Shown in pieces: positions 50,529 through 60,034 of a stretch of 64,000 bases of DNA. The stretch spans positions 3,720,001 to 3,784,000 of the forward strand of contig NZ_CP159290.1 in NCBI RefSeq assembly GCF_040448685.1, given 5' to 3'. Source of the stretch: Cellulosimicrobium sp. ES-005. Its GTDB lineage: Bacteria > Actinomycetota > Actinomycetes > Actinomycetales > Cellulomonadaceae. Under the pieces are notes generated by a model. It saw nothing but the letters and a program-made list of their open reading frames with translations, did not search any database and was not told the DNA's origin. Each line of letters opens with the position of its first letter. Positions within the stretch are counted from its first letter, which is position 1. A program made the translations under genes and the position numbers.

Positions 50529-51530
50529 GTGGAGGCAGTGCTCGTCGTCGTCGTCGTGGCGTTCGCCCTGGCGTTCGACTACACCAACGGGTTCCACGAC
50601 GCCGCGAACGCCATCGCGACCTCGGTCTCGACCAGGGCCCTCACGCCGCGCGCCGCGCTCCTCATGGCGGCGGTGTTCAACCTCATCGGCGCCCTGCTGG
50701 GCACGGCCGTCGCGCAGACCATCGCCGAGGACATCGTGGCGGTCAACGACGTCCCACCCCATCAGGGACTCGTGATTGTGCTGTGCGGCCTCGTCGGCGC
50801 GATCACGTGGAACCTCATCACGTGGTGGCTGGGGCTGCCGTCGTCCTCGACGCACGCGATCATCGGCGGTCTCGCGGGCGTCGGGATCGCGTCGGGCATC
50901 ACGGTCCACTGGGACGCGATCCTCGACAAGGTCGTGCTGCCCATGGTCTTCTCGCCGCTCATCGGCTTCGGGCTCGCGTTCGCGATCATGGTGCTGCTGC
51001 TGTGGGTGTTCCGGAACGCGGCGCCCGCCCGGGCGTTTCGTCGCTTCCGCATCGCGCAGACGGCGTCGGCGGCGGCGATGGCCCTGGGCCACGGCCTCCA
51101 GGACGCGCAGAAGACGATGGGCGTGATCGTGCTCGCGCTCGTCGCGGGCGGGTTCCAGGACGACAACACGATCCCGCTGTGGGTCAAGCTGTCCGCGGCG
51201 ACCGCGATCTCCCTCGGCACGTACGCCGGCGGGTGGCGCATCATGCGCACGCTGGGCCGCAAGATCATCGAGCTCGACCCGGCGCGCGGCTTCGTCGCCG
51301 AGTCGGTCTCCGCCGTCGTGCTGTACGCCAACGCGTTCATCTTCCACGCGCCGGTGTCGACGACCCACACGATCACCTCCGCGATCATGGGCGTCGGTGC
51401 GACCAAGCGGCTGTCCGCGGTCCGCTGGGGCGTCGCGAAGAACATCGGGGTCGCGTGGGTCCTGACCATCCCGGCGGCCGCGCTCGTGGCGGCCGTCGTC
51501 TACTGGATCCTCAGCCCGATCCTGCTCTGA
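50529..51530 (+). CDS. pit: inorganic phosphate transporter, PiT family
   Basis: Low-affinity phosphate/proton symporter of 333 residues from GTG 50529, with about nine helices. The two inverted PiT signature repeats are visible: DYTNGFHDAANAIATSVSTR near the N-terminus and GHGLQDAQKTMGVIVLALVA in the second half. Also present are LPSSSTHAIIGGLAGVGIA and HAPVSTTHTITSAIMGVGAT. It is co-transcribed with the DUF47 gene. A 28-bp-stem terminator follows. Confidence 0.93.
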   Translation: MEAVLVVVVVAFALAFDYTNGFHDAANAIATSVSTRALTPRAALLMAAVFNLIGALLGTAVAQTIAEDIVAVNDVPPHQGLVIVLCGLVGAITWNLITWWLGLPSSSTHAIIGGLAGVGIASGITVHWDAILDKVVLPMVFSPLIGFGLAFAIMVLLLWVFRNAAPARAFRRFRIAQTASAAAMALGHGLQDAQKTMGVIVLALVAGGFQDDNTIPLWVKLSAATAISLGTYAGGWRIMRTLGRKIIELDPARGFVAESVSAVVLYANAFIFHAPVSTTHTITSAIMGVGATKRLSAVRWGVAKNIGVAWVLTIPAAALVAAVVYWILSPILL

Positions 51531-51570
51531 CACCGCGCGCCGCACGCCGGGCGCGCACACCGCACACGAC

Positions 51571-51631
51571 GACGAGGACGGCGCCCCGCCGATCCGGGCA
51601 CCACCCGGATCGGCGGGGCGCCGTCCTCGTC
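51571..51631. terminator. 28-bp perfect bidirectional terminator
   Basis: Arms 51571-51598 and 51604-51631 (left begins GACGAGGACGGCGCCCCGCC) are perfectly complementary with a 5-base loop. It lies between the convergent pit and MutT1-type genes. It is the longest perfect hairpin in the window. Confidence 0.9.
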
Positions 51632-51637
51632 CTGGTC

Positions 51638-52675
51638 TCAGTGCAGCGGCGGGGCGACCTTCTCCGCCGCGACGACGCGCGGGCCCTTGGGGGTGCGGGC
51701 CACGTGGGCGACGATCATCTCGCCCGGCTCGAGGAACGGGTCGTGCGTCGGCAGGGCGTTCGCGACGGGTCGGCGCGAGTGCTGGCCGAGCACGTCGAGC
51801 ACCGTGGGCAGCACGGGCCGGTGCGTGCACAGCACCGACGACCGCTCGGCCTCGAGGAGCTCGCGGACGGTCCGCGCGACGCGCGCGGGGGAGCGCTCGT
51901 GCTGCGCCTCCGTGAGGTGGTCGATGCTCACGGTCTCCAGCCCCGACGCGCCGGCGTAGGGCGCGATCGTCTGGGCGCACCGGTCCCAGCGGCTCGTCAC
52001 GACGGTCTCGACGCCGTACGCCGCGAGCACCGGCACCAGGGCGACGGCCTGGGCGTGCCCCGCCGGCGTGAGCGGCCGGTCCTGCTCGTCGCCGTGCCAC
52101 GCCGAGCGTGCGACGGCCTTGCCGTGCCGCGCGATGACGACGACGTGCGTCGCCAGCCGGCCCTCCTCGCGCTCGCGCACGAGCGCCTCGAGCGGGGCGC
52201 GGTCGGCCTGGCGCGTGAGGCGCTGCGCGGCGTCGTCGGCCGAGAGCCAGGCCGCACGGTCGATCTCCTGCGGCGACACCGGCGGGACGGGCGCGCGCGC
52301 GGCGAGCGCACCGGCGTCCGCCTTCCGCGACGCCCGGCGCGCCGCCCAGTAGTGCACGCGCTTCACGCGGCCCTCGGGAGTGAGGTACTGCAGGCCCGGC
52401 AGGGGGACGCCCAGCACGACCGGCTTGCCGGTCTCCTCGGCGACCTCGCGCGCCGCGGCGGCCTGGAACGTCTCGCCGGGGTCGAGCTTGCCCTTGGGCC
52501 ACGACCAGTCGTCGTACCGGGGCCGGTGGACGAGGCGGACCTGCAGGTCGTCGTCGCGCACGCGCCACACGAGGGCCCCGGCGGACTCGATGACCGGGGC
52601 GTGCGAGACGTGCGTCGGGCCGAGGGCGTCCACGAGGGGCAGACCGCTGCGCAGGGCGGGGGAGGGCACACCCAT
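51638..52675 (-). CDS. mutT1: NUDIX hydrolase-histidine phosphatase fusion (MutT1 type)
   Basis: 345 residues with two catalytic domains. The NUDIX box is GETFQAAAAREVAEETGKP (residues ~67-85, in the GX5EX7REUXEE pattern). From about 175 a histidine-phosphatase domain starts with VIARHGKAVARSAWHG (RHG catalytic His) and ends near LCTHRPVLPTVLD. This fusion is mycobacterial MutT1, which hydrolyses 8-oxo-(d)GTP and diadenosine polyphosphates. It starts three bases after the ppk stop, in an operon with ppk. Confidence 0.88.
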   Translation of the reverse strand: MGVPSPALRSGLPLVDALGPTHVSHAPVIESAGALVWRVRDDDLQVRLVHRPRYDDWSWPKGKLDPGETFQAAAAREVAEETGKPVVLGVPLPGLQYLTPEGRVKRVHYWAARRASRKADAGALAARAPVPPVSPQEIDRAAWLSADDAAQRLTRQADRAPLEALVREREEGRLATHVVVIARHGKAVARSAWHGDEQDRPLTPAGHAQAVALVPVLAAYGVETVVTSRWDRCAQTIAPYAGASGLETVSIDHLTEAQHERSPARVARTVRELLEAERSSVLCTHRPVLPTVLDVLGQHSRRPVANALPTHDPFLEPGEMIVAHVARTPKGPRVVAAEKVAPPLH

Positions 52676-52678
52676 CCG

Positions 52679-54943
52679 CTACCGCCTCCCGACGAGCCGG
52701 CGGCGCTGTCGCTGCACGAGGCTCGCCTGGAGGTCGACGAGGGGCGTGCCGTCGGGTCCGGACTCCGGCCGGTGCCACGTGCCGTCGGCGTCGAGGTGCC
52801 ACGACGCGGTGCGCTCGGACATCGACGCGTCGAGCAGGTCGAGCAGCTCGATGACCTGGTCGGGGTCCGTGATGCGCACGAGCGCCTCGACGCGGCGGTC
52901 GAGGTTGCGGTGCATGAGGTCGGCCGACCCGATGAACACCTCGGGCCCGCTGTCCGGGCCCTCGCCGATCGCGGGGCCCGCGGAGTTCGCGAACGCGTAG
53001 ATGCGCGAGTGCTCGAGGAAGCGGCCGAGGATCGAGCGCACCCGGATGTTCTCGCTCAGGCCGGGGACGCCGGGACGCACGGCGCAGATGCCCCGCACGA
53101 CGAGGTCGACCTTCACGCCCGCCTGCGACGCGCGGTAGAGCGCGTCGAGCGTCGTCTCGTCGACCACGGAGTTGACCTTGATCTTGACCCACGCCTCGTG
53201 GCCCTCGCGCGCGGCGGTCGCCTCGCGGTCGATCCGCTCGACGAGGCCGGAGCGGACGGTGCGCGGCGCGACGAGCAGGCGGTGGAACCGCGACTGCGGC
53301 GCGTACCCGGAGAGCTGGTTGAACAGGCGCGTGAGGTCCTGCCCGACGTCGGGGTCGCACGTGAGCAGGCCGTGGTCGGTGTAGAGGCGCGCCGTCTTCG
53401 GGTGGTAGTTCCCGGTGCCGACGTGGCAGTAGCGGCGCAGGCCGTCCGACTCCTGGCGCACGACGAGCGAGAGCTTGCAGTGCGTCTTGAGCCCGACGAT
53501 CCCGTACACGACGTGCACGCCCGCCTGCTCGAGCTTGCGCGCCCAGGAGATGTTGGCCTGCTCGTCGAACCGGGCCTTGATCTCGACGAGCGCGAGCACC
53601 TGCTTGCCCGCCTCGGCGGCGTCGATGAGCGCGTCGACGATCGGCGAGTCGCCCGACGTCCGGTACAGGGTCTGCTTGATCGCGAGCACCGCCGGGTCGG
53701 CCGCCGCCTGCTCGAGGAACGTCTGCACCGACGTCGAGAACGAGTCGTAGGGGTGGTGCAGCAGCACGTCGCGCTCGCGGATCGCGGCGAACACGTCCGT
53801 GGGCGAGGCGCTCTCGACCTCCGCGAGGAGCCGGTGCGTCGTGGGGACGAACGGCGGGAAGTGCAGGTCCGCGCGGTCGAGGTCGGCGATGAGGTTGAGG
53901 CCCGTGAGGTCGAGCGGCTCGGGGATCTCGTACACCTCCTCCTCGACGACGCCCAGCTCGCGCACGAGCAGCGCCCGGATGCGCGGGCTGATCCCGGGCG
54001 TGAGCTCGAGCCGCACGGGCGGGCCGAACCGCCGGCGCAGGAGCTCCTTCTCCATCGCCTGGAGCAGGTTCTCGGCGTCGTCCTCCTCGACCTCCACGTC
54101 CTCGTTGCGCGTGACGCGGAACAGGTGGTGCTCGCGCACCTCCATGCCGGGGAAGAGGTGGTCGAGGTGCTGGGCGATGACCTCCTCGATGGGCACGAAC
54201 GACGTCGGCCCGCGGTCCGGGGCGGCGGTCTGCGACGTCGGCGCGCTCGGGCGCCCGCGCGCGTCCACCGCGATGAACCGCGGCAGCAGCGGCGGCACCT
54301 TGACCCGGGCGAAGTGCTCCTTGCCCGTGGTCGGGTTCGCCACGACGACCGCGAGGTTGAGCGACAGCCCCGAGATGTACGGGAAGGGGTGCGCCGGGTC
54401 GACGGCGAGCGGCGTGAGCACCGGGAAGATCTGCTTGCGGAAGAACTTGTGCAGGCGCTCCTGCTCGCGGGTCTCGAGCTCGTCCCAGTGCACGAGCGTG
54501 ATGCCCTCCGCCGCGAGCGCGGGCTGGACCTCGTCGGCGAAGACGCGCGCGTGCCGCGCCATGAGGTCGTGCGCGCGCTCGCTGATTGCGTCGAGCACCT
54601 GGCGCGGCGACAGCCCGGACGCCGCGGTGACCGCGATGCCCGTCGCCATGCGGCGCTTGAGGCCCGCCACGCGGACCATGAAGAACTCGTCCAGGTTCGA
54701 CGCGAAGATCGCCAGGAACCGCACGCGCTCCAGGAGCGGCTGGCTCGGGTCCTCCGCGAGCTCCAGCACGCGCTGGTTGAACGCGAGCCAGCTCAGCTCG
54801 CGGTCGGCGAACCGGTCGTCGGGCAGCGGACCGAGGTCGAGCTCCGTGCCGACCGGCTCGATCTCCGGCTCCTCCGCGATGTGCTCGGCGATGTGCGCGG
54901 CCAGGTCCGGGTCGAGCGTGCGCTGCGTGGACGTGTCGGTCAT
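52679..54943 (-). CDS. ppk1: polyphosphate kinase
   Basis: Polyphosphate kinase 1 of 754 residues from ATG 54943, making polyphosphate from ATP. All four domain regions are recognisable: N-terminal [40 protein letters not shown], the active-site block with [20 protein letters not shown] (catalytic His near residue 500) and a C-terminal [20 protein letters not shown]. Length is normal for the family (~700-750). It lies between mshD and mutT1 on the same strand. Together with pit on the other strand it makes this a phosphate-handling region. Confidence 0.95.
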   Translation of the reverse strand: MTDTSTQRTLDPDLAAHIAEHIAEEPEIEPVGTELDLGPLPDDRFADRELSWLAFNQRVLELAEDPSQPLLERVRFLAIFASNLDEFFMVRVAGLKRRMATGIAVTAASGLSPRQVLDAISERAHDLMARHARVFADEVQPALAAEGITLVHWDELETREQERLHKFFRKQIFPVLTPLAVDPAHPFPYISGLSLNLAVVVANPTTGKEHFARVKVPPLLPRFIAVDARGRPSAPTSQTAAPDRGPTSFVPIEEVIAQHLDHLFPGMEVREHHLFRVTRNEDVEVEEDDAENLLQAMEKELLRRRFGPPVRLELTPGISPRIRALLVRELGVVEEEVYEIPEPLDLTGLNLIADLDRADLHFPPFVPTTHRLLAEVESASPTDVFAAIRERDVLLHHPYDSFSTSVQTFLEQAAADPAVLAIKQTLYRTSGDSPIVDALIDAAEAGKQVLALVEIKARFDEQANISWARKLEQAGVHVVYGIVGLKTHCKLSLVVRQESDGLRRYCHVGTGNYHPKTARLYTDHGLLTCDPDVGQDLTRLFNQLSGYAPQSRFHRLLVAPRTVRSGLVERIDREATAAREGHEAWVKIKVNSVVDETTLDALYRASQAGVKVDLVVRGICAVRPGVPGLSENIRVRSILGRFLEHSRIYAFANSAGPAIGEGPDSGPEVFIGSADLMHRNLDRRVEALVRITDPDQVIELLDLLDASMSERTASWHLDADGTWHRPESGPDGTPLVDLQASLVQRQRRRLVGRR

Positions 54944-54986
54944 GGGTTCATGGTGGCACCAGTTGGTGAACGGTGCGTGACACGCG

Positions 54987-56006
54987 TCACCGCGCGGTCG
55001 GGTGCGCGTACTGCACGTGCACGGCGCGCCGCGTGAAGCCCGCGCGCTCGTACGTGCGGACGGCGGGCACGTTGTCGCCGTCCACGTAGAGGACCGCGGT
55101 CGTGGCGGCCCGGTCGGCGAGGTGCGCGAGCCCGACGGCGGTCAGCAGCCGGCCGAGCCCCTCGCCCTGGGCGGTCGGGACGACCCCGACGACGTAGATC
55201 TCGCCCTCGCGGGCGCCGTCGGGCTGGCCGGTCGGGATCTTGGTCCAGACGAACCCGACGAGCTCGGGCGCCCCGTCGCCGGGCGCCGGGTCGCGCTCGA
55301 GGAGCAGGAGCCCGGCCGCGTCGAACCAGTCCTCGCGCATCCGGGCGCGCAGGTCGTCGACCGTGAGCCGGCCCTGCTCCGGGTGGTGCGCGAAGGCGAG
55401 CGCGTTCGCCCGGACCCACGCGTCGTCGTCGTCCCCCGGCACGAACGCGCGCAGCCGGAGGCCGTCGGGGACGGCGGGGCGCTCCTGCGGCCCGGCGAGC
55501 GGCCGTTCGAGGACCAGCAGCTCGCGCACGACGGCGTAGCCCGCCCGCGCGGCCAGGCCGCGGGCCGCGGGGAGGTCGCCGTGGGCCCACACCCGCAGCG
55601 GGGGGCGCGGCGCGCGGGCGGGCTCGCCGTCGGTCTCCGCGCCGGGGTGCGGCTGCCCGTCGTGGTCGGCGCCCCGGTCGCTCGGCCGCGGCTCGGCAGC
55701 GCGGTCCGCGGCGCTGCCGAGCAGGTGGAACCCGAGCCCGTGCCGGCGGTGCGCGGGGGCGACGACGAGCTCCGCGCTCGGTGCGTCGCCACGCTTGTCC
55801 ACCTGTGCGTAGCCCGCGAGCTCGCCCGCGCGCCACGTGAGGAGGTGCACGACGTCGTCGGTCGCCTCGCGCAGGTTGAGCAGCGGCTGCTCGGAGAGGG
55901 GGGCGACGCCGTCCGCGCTCTCGGCCGCGGCGGCGAGCTCGTGGACCTGCGTGATCTCGACGTCGTCGATGAGCGGCCCGGTGTGCCAGAGGATCGCGGT
56001 CTCCAC
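54987..56006 (-). CDS. mshD: mycothiol synthase
   Basis: Acetyltransferase of 339 residues that adds the acetyl group to Cys-GlcN-Ins in the last step of mycothiol synthesis. Two GNAT domains are joined in tandem: [20 protein letters not shown] in the first and [20 protein letters not shown] in the second, both with the R/Q-x-x-G-x-G/A acetyl-CoA loop. A conserved region [10 protein letters not shown]-like start ([15 protein letters not shown]) is present. An Asp/Pro-rich insert (~125-140) is not in all homologues. ppk follows 43 bp downstream. Confidence 0.9.
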   Translation of the reverse strand: METAILWHTGPLIDDVEITQVHELAAAAESADGVAPLSEQPLLNLREATDDVVHLLTWRAGELAGYAQVDKRGDAPSAELVVAPAHRRHGLGFHLLGSAADRAAEPRPSDRGADHDGQPHPGAETDGEPARAPRPPLRVWAHGDLPAARGLAARAGYAVVRELLVLERPLAGPQERPAVPDGLRLRAFVPGDDDDAWVRANALAFAHHPEQGRLTVDDLRARMREDWFDAAGLLLLERDPAPGDGAPELVGFVWTKIPTGQPDGAREGEIYVVGVVPTAQGEGLGRLLTAVGLAHLADRAATTAVLYVDGDNVPAVRTYERAGFTRRAVHVQYAHPTAR

Positions 56007-56079
56007 CGCCCCATCTTGCCCCCGGCGCCCGCGACCGGCCGAACCCGGCCCGCGCCGTGCCGAACCCGACGTTGCCCGT

Positions 56080-56141
56080 CGTCGAGCACGACATGGAGGT
56101 CGCCATCGGCTCGATAACGCCCCTCATGTCGTGTTCGGCAC
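56080..56141. repeat. dispersed ~62-bp imperfect hairpin repeat, copy 2
   Basis: CGTCGAGCACGACATGGAGG at the start and CTCATGTCGTGTTCGGCA at the end, similar to 40567-40628 in the same orientation (about 60% identical in the middle, >80% at the ends). It lies between the divergent mshD and flavoprotein genes. Confidence 0.65.
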
Positions 56142-56191
56142 ATTGCTGGGTGGCGGGGAAGGTTCGGCTGGGCCGGGTCGTTGAGGGGGGC

Positions 56192-57391
56192 GTGAGCCAG
56201 GTGACGGATGTGCGGGACGCGGTGGGCCCGGGCGCTGAAGGTGCCGGTGGCCCTGGCGCCGTGCGCGACGTCGTGGTCGTCGGGGCCGGGCAGGCGGGGC
56301 TCTCCGCCGCGTACCACCTGCGGCGCGCCGGGCTCGACCCGCTCGTGCTCGACGGCGGTCGTGGCCCCGGGGGCGCGTGGCAGGAGCGCTGGGACTCGCT
56401 CACGATGGCGGAGACGCACGCCGTGCACGACCTCCCGGGCGTCCCCCTCCCGGCGGGCGACCCCGCGGAGCGCGCGAACGTCGCCGTGCCGCGCTACTAC
56501 GCGGCGTACGAGCGCGAGAACGACCTGCGCGTCGTGCGCCCGGTCACGGTCGACGACGTGTCCCAGGACCCCGACGACCCTGCCCTGCTGCGTGTCCGCG
56601 CGACGGTCGGCACCGGGCCGGACGCGCGCGGGCTCACCGTGCGGACGCGCACCCTCGTCAACGCGACGGGCACGTGGACCCGGCCGTTCTGGCCCCGCTA
56701 CCCGGGCATGGAGACGTTCCGCGGCCGCCAGCTCCACACGCACGACTTCCGGTCCGCCGCGGACTTCGCCGGGCAGCACGTCGTGGTCGTGGGCGGCGGG
56801 GCGTCGGCGACCCAGCTCCTGCTCCAGATCGCCCCGCACGCGTCCGGCACCACGTGGGTCACGCGCCGCGAGCCGGTGTGGGTCGAGGAGGAGTTCTCGC
56901 CCGAGCTCGGTCGCGCCGCGGTCGCGCGCGTCGCCGAGCGGACGTCCGCGGGCCTGCCGCCGGGGAGCGTCGTCTCCGTCACCGGCCTCCCGCTCTCCCC
57001 GCGCTACCGCGCGGGGATCGCGAGCGGGGTGCTGCGGCGCCGGCCCATGTTCGAGCGGGTCACGGCGTCGGGCGTCGAGTGGGCCGCGGGCGCGAACGAC
57101 GACGGGCTGCTGTTCCAGCCCGCCGACGTCATCCTCTGGGCCACCGGGTTCCGCGCCGCGCTCGACCACCTCGCGCCGCTCGGCCTGCGCGCGCCCGGGG
57201 GCGGGATCGTCCTCGACGGCACGACGGCGGCCCGCGACCTCCGCGTGCAGCTCGTCGGGTACGGGCCCAGCGCGTCGACGATCGGCGCGAACAGGGCGGG
57301 TCGCGAGGCCGCGCGCGGGGTCCTCCGCGGTCTCGGGGCGAGCCCGCGGCGCGGCGACGCGGCAGGATCTCGGCGTCCCGTGGCGGCGTAA
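56192..57391 (+). CDS. FAD-dependent NAD(P)H monooxygenase-like flavoprotein
   Basis: 399 residues from GTG 56192 with GAGGGGGG upstream. The FAD-binding turn is VVVVGAGQAGLSAAYHLRRA (residues ~26-45) and a second dinucleotide-binding turn VVVVGGGASATQLLLQIAPH is near 195. ILWATGFRAALDHLAPLG near 320 is the ATG motif of flavin-containing monooxygenases. The sequence fits the group of FAD-binding proteins annotated as monooxygenases or pyridine-nucleotide oxidoreductases. The substrate is unknown. An MFS gene follows after 40 bp. Confidence 0.82.
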   Translation: MSQVTDVRDAVGPGAEGAGGPGAVRDVVVVGAGQAGLSAAYHLRRAGLDPLVLDGGRGPGGAWQERWDSLTMAETHAVHDLPGVPLPAGDPAERANVAVPRYYAAYERENDLRVVRPVTVDDVSQDPDDPALLRVRATVGTGPDARGLTVRTRTLVNATGTWTRPFWPRYPGMETFRGRQLHTHDFRSAADFAGQHVVVVGGGASATQLLLQIAPHASGTTWVTRREPVWVEEEFSPELGRAAVARVAERTSAGLPPGSVVSVTGLPLSPRYRAGIASGVLRRRPMFERVTASGVEWAAGANDDGLLFQPADVILWATGFRAALDHLAPLGLRAPGGGIVLDGTTAARDLRVQLVGYGPSASTIGANRAGREAARGVLRGLGASPRRGDAAGSRRPVAA

Positions 57392-57431
57392 GGGCTCGTC
57401 AGGGCCGCTCGCCGGGACCTACCGTGCTCCG

Positions 57432-58793
57432 GTGAGCACCGAGCAGCCCGCCCCCGAACCGGCGACCCCGCCCTCCGACGTCGGTTCCGACGTCCCCGTC
57501 CTCCCGACGCAGCGTCGCACCCTGACGACCCTCGCCGCGACGCAGGTGCTCTCGGGCGTGGGCGTCGCGAGCGGGATCGCGGTCGCGCCGCTCGTCGCGT
57601 CCGCGCTCTCGGGGTCGGACGCGATCGCGGGCCTCACCTCGACGTCGGGCGTCGTCGGTGCCGCCCTCGTCGCGCTGCCGCTCGCGCACGTCGCCGGACA
57701 GCGCGGTCGGCGGCCGTCACTGCTCCTCGGGTTCGGCGTCGCGACCGGCGGAGCGGTCCTCGCGACCGTCGCCGTGCTCGTGGGATCTTGGCCGCTGCTC
57801 GTCGTGGCCATGCTCCTCTTCGGGTCGGGGACGGCGGCCGGCCTCGCGTCGCGCTTCGCGGCGACCGACCTCGCGACGCCCCAGCGGCGGGCGCGCGACC
57901 TCTCCGTGGTGGTGTGGGCGACGACGGTCGGCTCCGTCGTCGGTCCGACCCTCGCCGGGCTCGCGGACCGCGTCGCGGGACCCGGCCTGCGCCTCGGCGA
58001 CGCGCACGCGCAGCACGGCTCGACGGCGCCCAGCGCGGCGCCGTTCGTCCTCGCCGCGGTCGCGTTCGCGCTGGCGGCCGTCGTCGTCGTGGTCTGGCTG
58101 CGGCCGGACCCGCTGCTCGCGTCGCGCGCGACGGCCGACGCGGGCCCGGGTGCGGCGCCGGGGGCCGGACCGGGCGACGGCAAGGGCTCGTCGTGGCGCG
58201 ACGGCCTGCGCGCCGGGTGGGCCGTCGTGTCGGCCAGCCCGACGGCGCGCCTCGCTCTCGGCGCGATCGTCCTCAGCCACCTCGTCATGGTCGGGCTCAT
58301 GTCCATGACGCCCGTCCACATGAACCACGGCGGGGCGACGCTCCAGGTCGTCGGGCTCGTCATCAGCGCGCACATCGCGGGCATGTACGCCCTGAGCCCG
58401 GTCGTGGGGTGGCTCGCGGACCGGGTCGGGCACGCGCGCGTCCTCTACGTCGGGGGCGCGCTGCTCCTCGCGGCCGCGGTCGTCGTCGCGGGCGCGCCGG
58501 GGGAGGACTCCGCGCGGCTCACGGTCGGCCTCGTGCTCCTGGGGCTCGGCTGGTCGTGCGGGCTCGTCGCCGGGTCGGCGCTGCTCGTCGACGCGACGCC
58601 CGGGCCGTCGCGCACGTCCGTGCAGGGCCTCTCCGACCTCGCGATGAACGCGGGCGGCGCCGTCGGCGGCATCCTCGCCGGGGCGATCATCGGGTTCTCG
58701 TCGTACGGCGCGCTCGCCTGGGGCGCGGCGGCCCTCGTCGCCGTGTGCGCGGTGCTCGCGGCCCCGCTCGCACGGCGGGCCACCCTGCGCTGA
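57432..58793 (+). CDS. MFS transporter
   Basis: Major-facilitator permease, 453 residues from GTG 57432, with about 12 helices. A TACCGT element ends shortly before the GTG (leaderless). The central loop is rich in Ala/Gly/Pro (ATADAGPGAAPGAGPGDGKG). Motifs are weak: GLASRFAATDLATPQRRARD after helix 4-5 and VGWLADRVGHARVLYVGGAL (motif A of the second half). No substrate can be predicted. It is probably transcribed independently of the flavoprotein gene. Confidence 0.82.
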   Translation: MSTEQPAPEPATPPSDVGSDVPVLPTQRRTLTTLAATQVLSGVGVASGIAVAPLVASALSGSDAIAGLTSTSGVVGAALVALPLAHVAGQRGRRPSLLLGFGVATGGAVLATVAVLVGSWPLLVVAMLLFGSGTAAGLASRFAATDLATPQRRARDLSVVVWATTVGSVVGPTLAGLADRVAGPGLRLGDAHAQHGSTAPSAAPFVLAAVAFALAAVVVVVWLRPDPLLASRATADAGPGAAPGAGPGDGKGSSWRDGLRAGWAVVSASPTARLALGAIVLSHLVMVGLMSMTPVHMNHGGATLQVVGLVISAHIAGMYALSPVVGWLADRVGHARVLYVGGALLLAAAVVVAGAPGEDSARLTVGLVLLGLGWSCGLVAGSALLVDATPGPSRTSVQGLSDLAMNAGGAVGGILAGAIIGFSSYGALAWGAAALVAVCAVLAAPLARRATLR

Positions 58794-58825
58794 CGGCGGT
58801 CGAGCCGACTGCGTCCGAGCTGACG

Positions 58826-58893
58826 CCGCCGAGATCGGCGCTCCCGGTCCAGATCGGCAGTCGCGGCTGCCGATCTCGGCAGGCAGTGCCGAC
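58826..58893. repeat. palindromic ATCGGC repeat, family copy 2
   Basis: CCGAGATCGGCGCTCCCGGT (58830-58849) is the inverse of the copy at 38988-39030. It is followed by GCCGATCTCGGC (near 58869) and GTGCCGACG. It sits between the MFS gene and the convergent pentapeptide gene. Confidence 0.7.
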
Positions 58894-58909
58894 GTCGCGG
58901 TGGGCCCGG

Positions 58910-59881
58910 TCAGGGCAGGAGCGTGGCGGGGAGGGTCGTGCGCTCGTCACGGCGGACAGCGCCGGCCTGCGCCGGGGTGAGGAAGAGCGCACGCGCGAGG
59001 TCGGCGCCGCGCGCGTCGGCGCCGCGCAGGTCCGCTCCCAGGAGGTCGACGGCGTCCAGCCGGGAGCCGCGCAGGTCGGCGCCCAGCAGCAGCGCGCCCC
59101 GGAGGTCGGACCCGGTGAGGTCGAGCCCGCGCAGGTCGGCGCCGACGAGGTCCGCGCCGGGTCGCAGGCGGCGTCGCACACCGGCGCCCGGCACCCGGTG
59201 CCCGACGGCGGCGGGTGGCGCCGCCGCCGGGCCGTGCCCCTCGGTGCGGCCTCGGCTGCGGGCGGACCGGGACCCGGCACCGGCCGCGCCCGGAGGACGG
59301 CGGGACGTGCCGTGCCGGGCGGCGTCGCGGACGAGCACGCTCGCGCGGTCGACGAGCGGCCCGACGTCGCGGCGGACGGCGCCGACGTCGAGCGCGAGGA
59401 GGTCCGCCGGGGCGAGGTCCGCGAGGGGTGCCGTCCGGTCGAGGGCCCGGCGCGCGTCGTCGTGCACGGGTGCCGCGGCGGGGAGCGACAGCACCTCGGC
59501 GAGGTACCAGAGCAGCTCCTGGAGCTGCGTGACGACGGGGAGCGCCGCGAACGCGTCGCGCGCGGCGGCCGGGTCGTCGCGCCAGGTCGCGCCGTCGTGC
59601 GCGGACCGGACGGACGCGGTCACGCGCTGGCCGGCCCCGAGGCAGTCGTACGCGACGCAGCCGGGGAACCCGGACTCGCGGAGCCGGGCGTGGATGCCGC
59701 AGCCGAAGTCGTCGCGCAGGTGGGGGCAGGGGTCGCCCGCGGGCTTGTCGATCGCGAAGTCGGCGGAGCGCACGAGGTGGAGCCCGACGCAGCACAGGCC
59801 GGTGCAGCGCGAGCAGTCGCTGCGCAGGCCGAGCTGCTCGACCAGGAGGGAACGACCGTCGGCCGCGGGAACGGGGATCAC
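58910..59881 (-). CDS. Cys-cluster (YkgJ-like) plus pentapeptide-repeat fusion protein
   Basis: 323 residues from ATG 59881. The first ~90 hold a cysteine cluster (CSRCTGLCCVGLH, then DPCPHLRDDFGCGIH and FPGCVAYDC), like the YkgJ-type metal/Fe-S binding module. A Pro/Arg/Ala-rich middle follows. From about residue 235 there are around ten pentapeptide repeats of the A(D/N)LxG type (GADLVGADLRGLDLTGSDLR and on), which make a right-handed beta helix. Pentapeptide proteins can mimic DNA and protect gyrase, but many are unknown. The combination is unusual. Confidence 0.78.
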   Translation of the reverse strand: MIPVPAADGRSLLVEQLGLRSDCSRCTGLCCVGLHLVRSADFAIDKPAGDPCPHLRDDFGCGIHARLRESGFPGCVAYDCLGAGQRVTASVRSAHDGATWRDDPAAARDAFAALPVVTQLQELLWYLAEVLSLPAAAPVHDDARRALDRTAPLADLAPADLLALDVGAVRRDVGPLVDRASVLVRDAARHGTSRRPPGAAGAGSRSARSRGRTEGHGPAAAPPAAVGHRVPGAGVRRRLRPGADLVGADLRGLDLTGSDLRGALLLGADLRGSRLDAVDLLGADLRGADARGADLARALFLTPAQAGAVRRDERTTLPATLLP

Positions 59882-59973
59882 CTCCCGACGCTACGCCGTC
59901 CGCGGGCCCTCGGGCACGGCCATATCGACGGCGGGTGCCCGCCCACCGAGCACGACCCTGCCCGCGCGCGAGA

Positions 59974-60018
59974 ACGGGGTCGGTGTCGTTCTCGCGCGGA
60001 GAACGACACCGACCCCGT
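59974..60018. terminator. 20-bp perfect hairpin downstream of acs
   Basis: ACGGGGTCGGTGTCGTTCTC (59974-59993) is perfectly complementary to 59999-60018 (loop GCGCG), 17 bp after the acs stop. Confidence 0.85.
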
Positions 60019-60034
60019 GGTCGGCGCAGGCCGG

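Noticed and set aside
50783-55036. A plus-strand open frame of 1,417 codons over the pit, mutT1 and ppk region
   Set aside because: It lies out of frame with pit and antisense to well-supported mutT1 and ppk genes, is Arg/Asp/Glu/His-rich without family features, and is explained by high GC at third codon positions.
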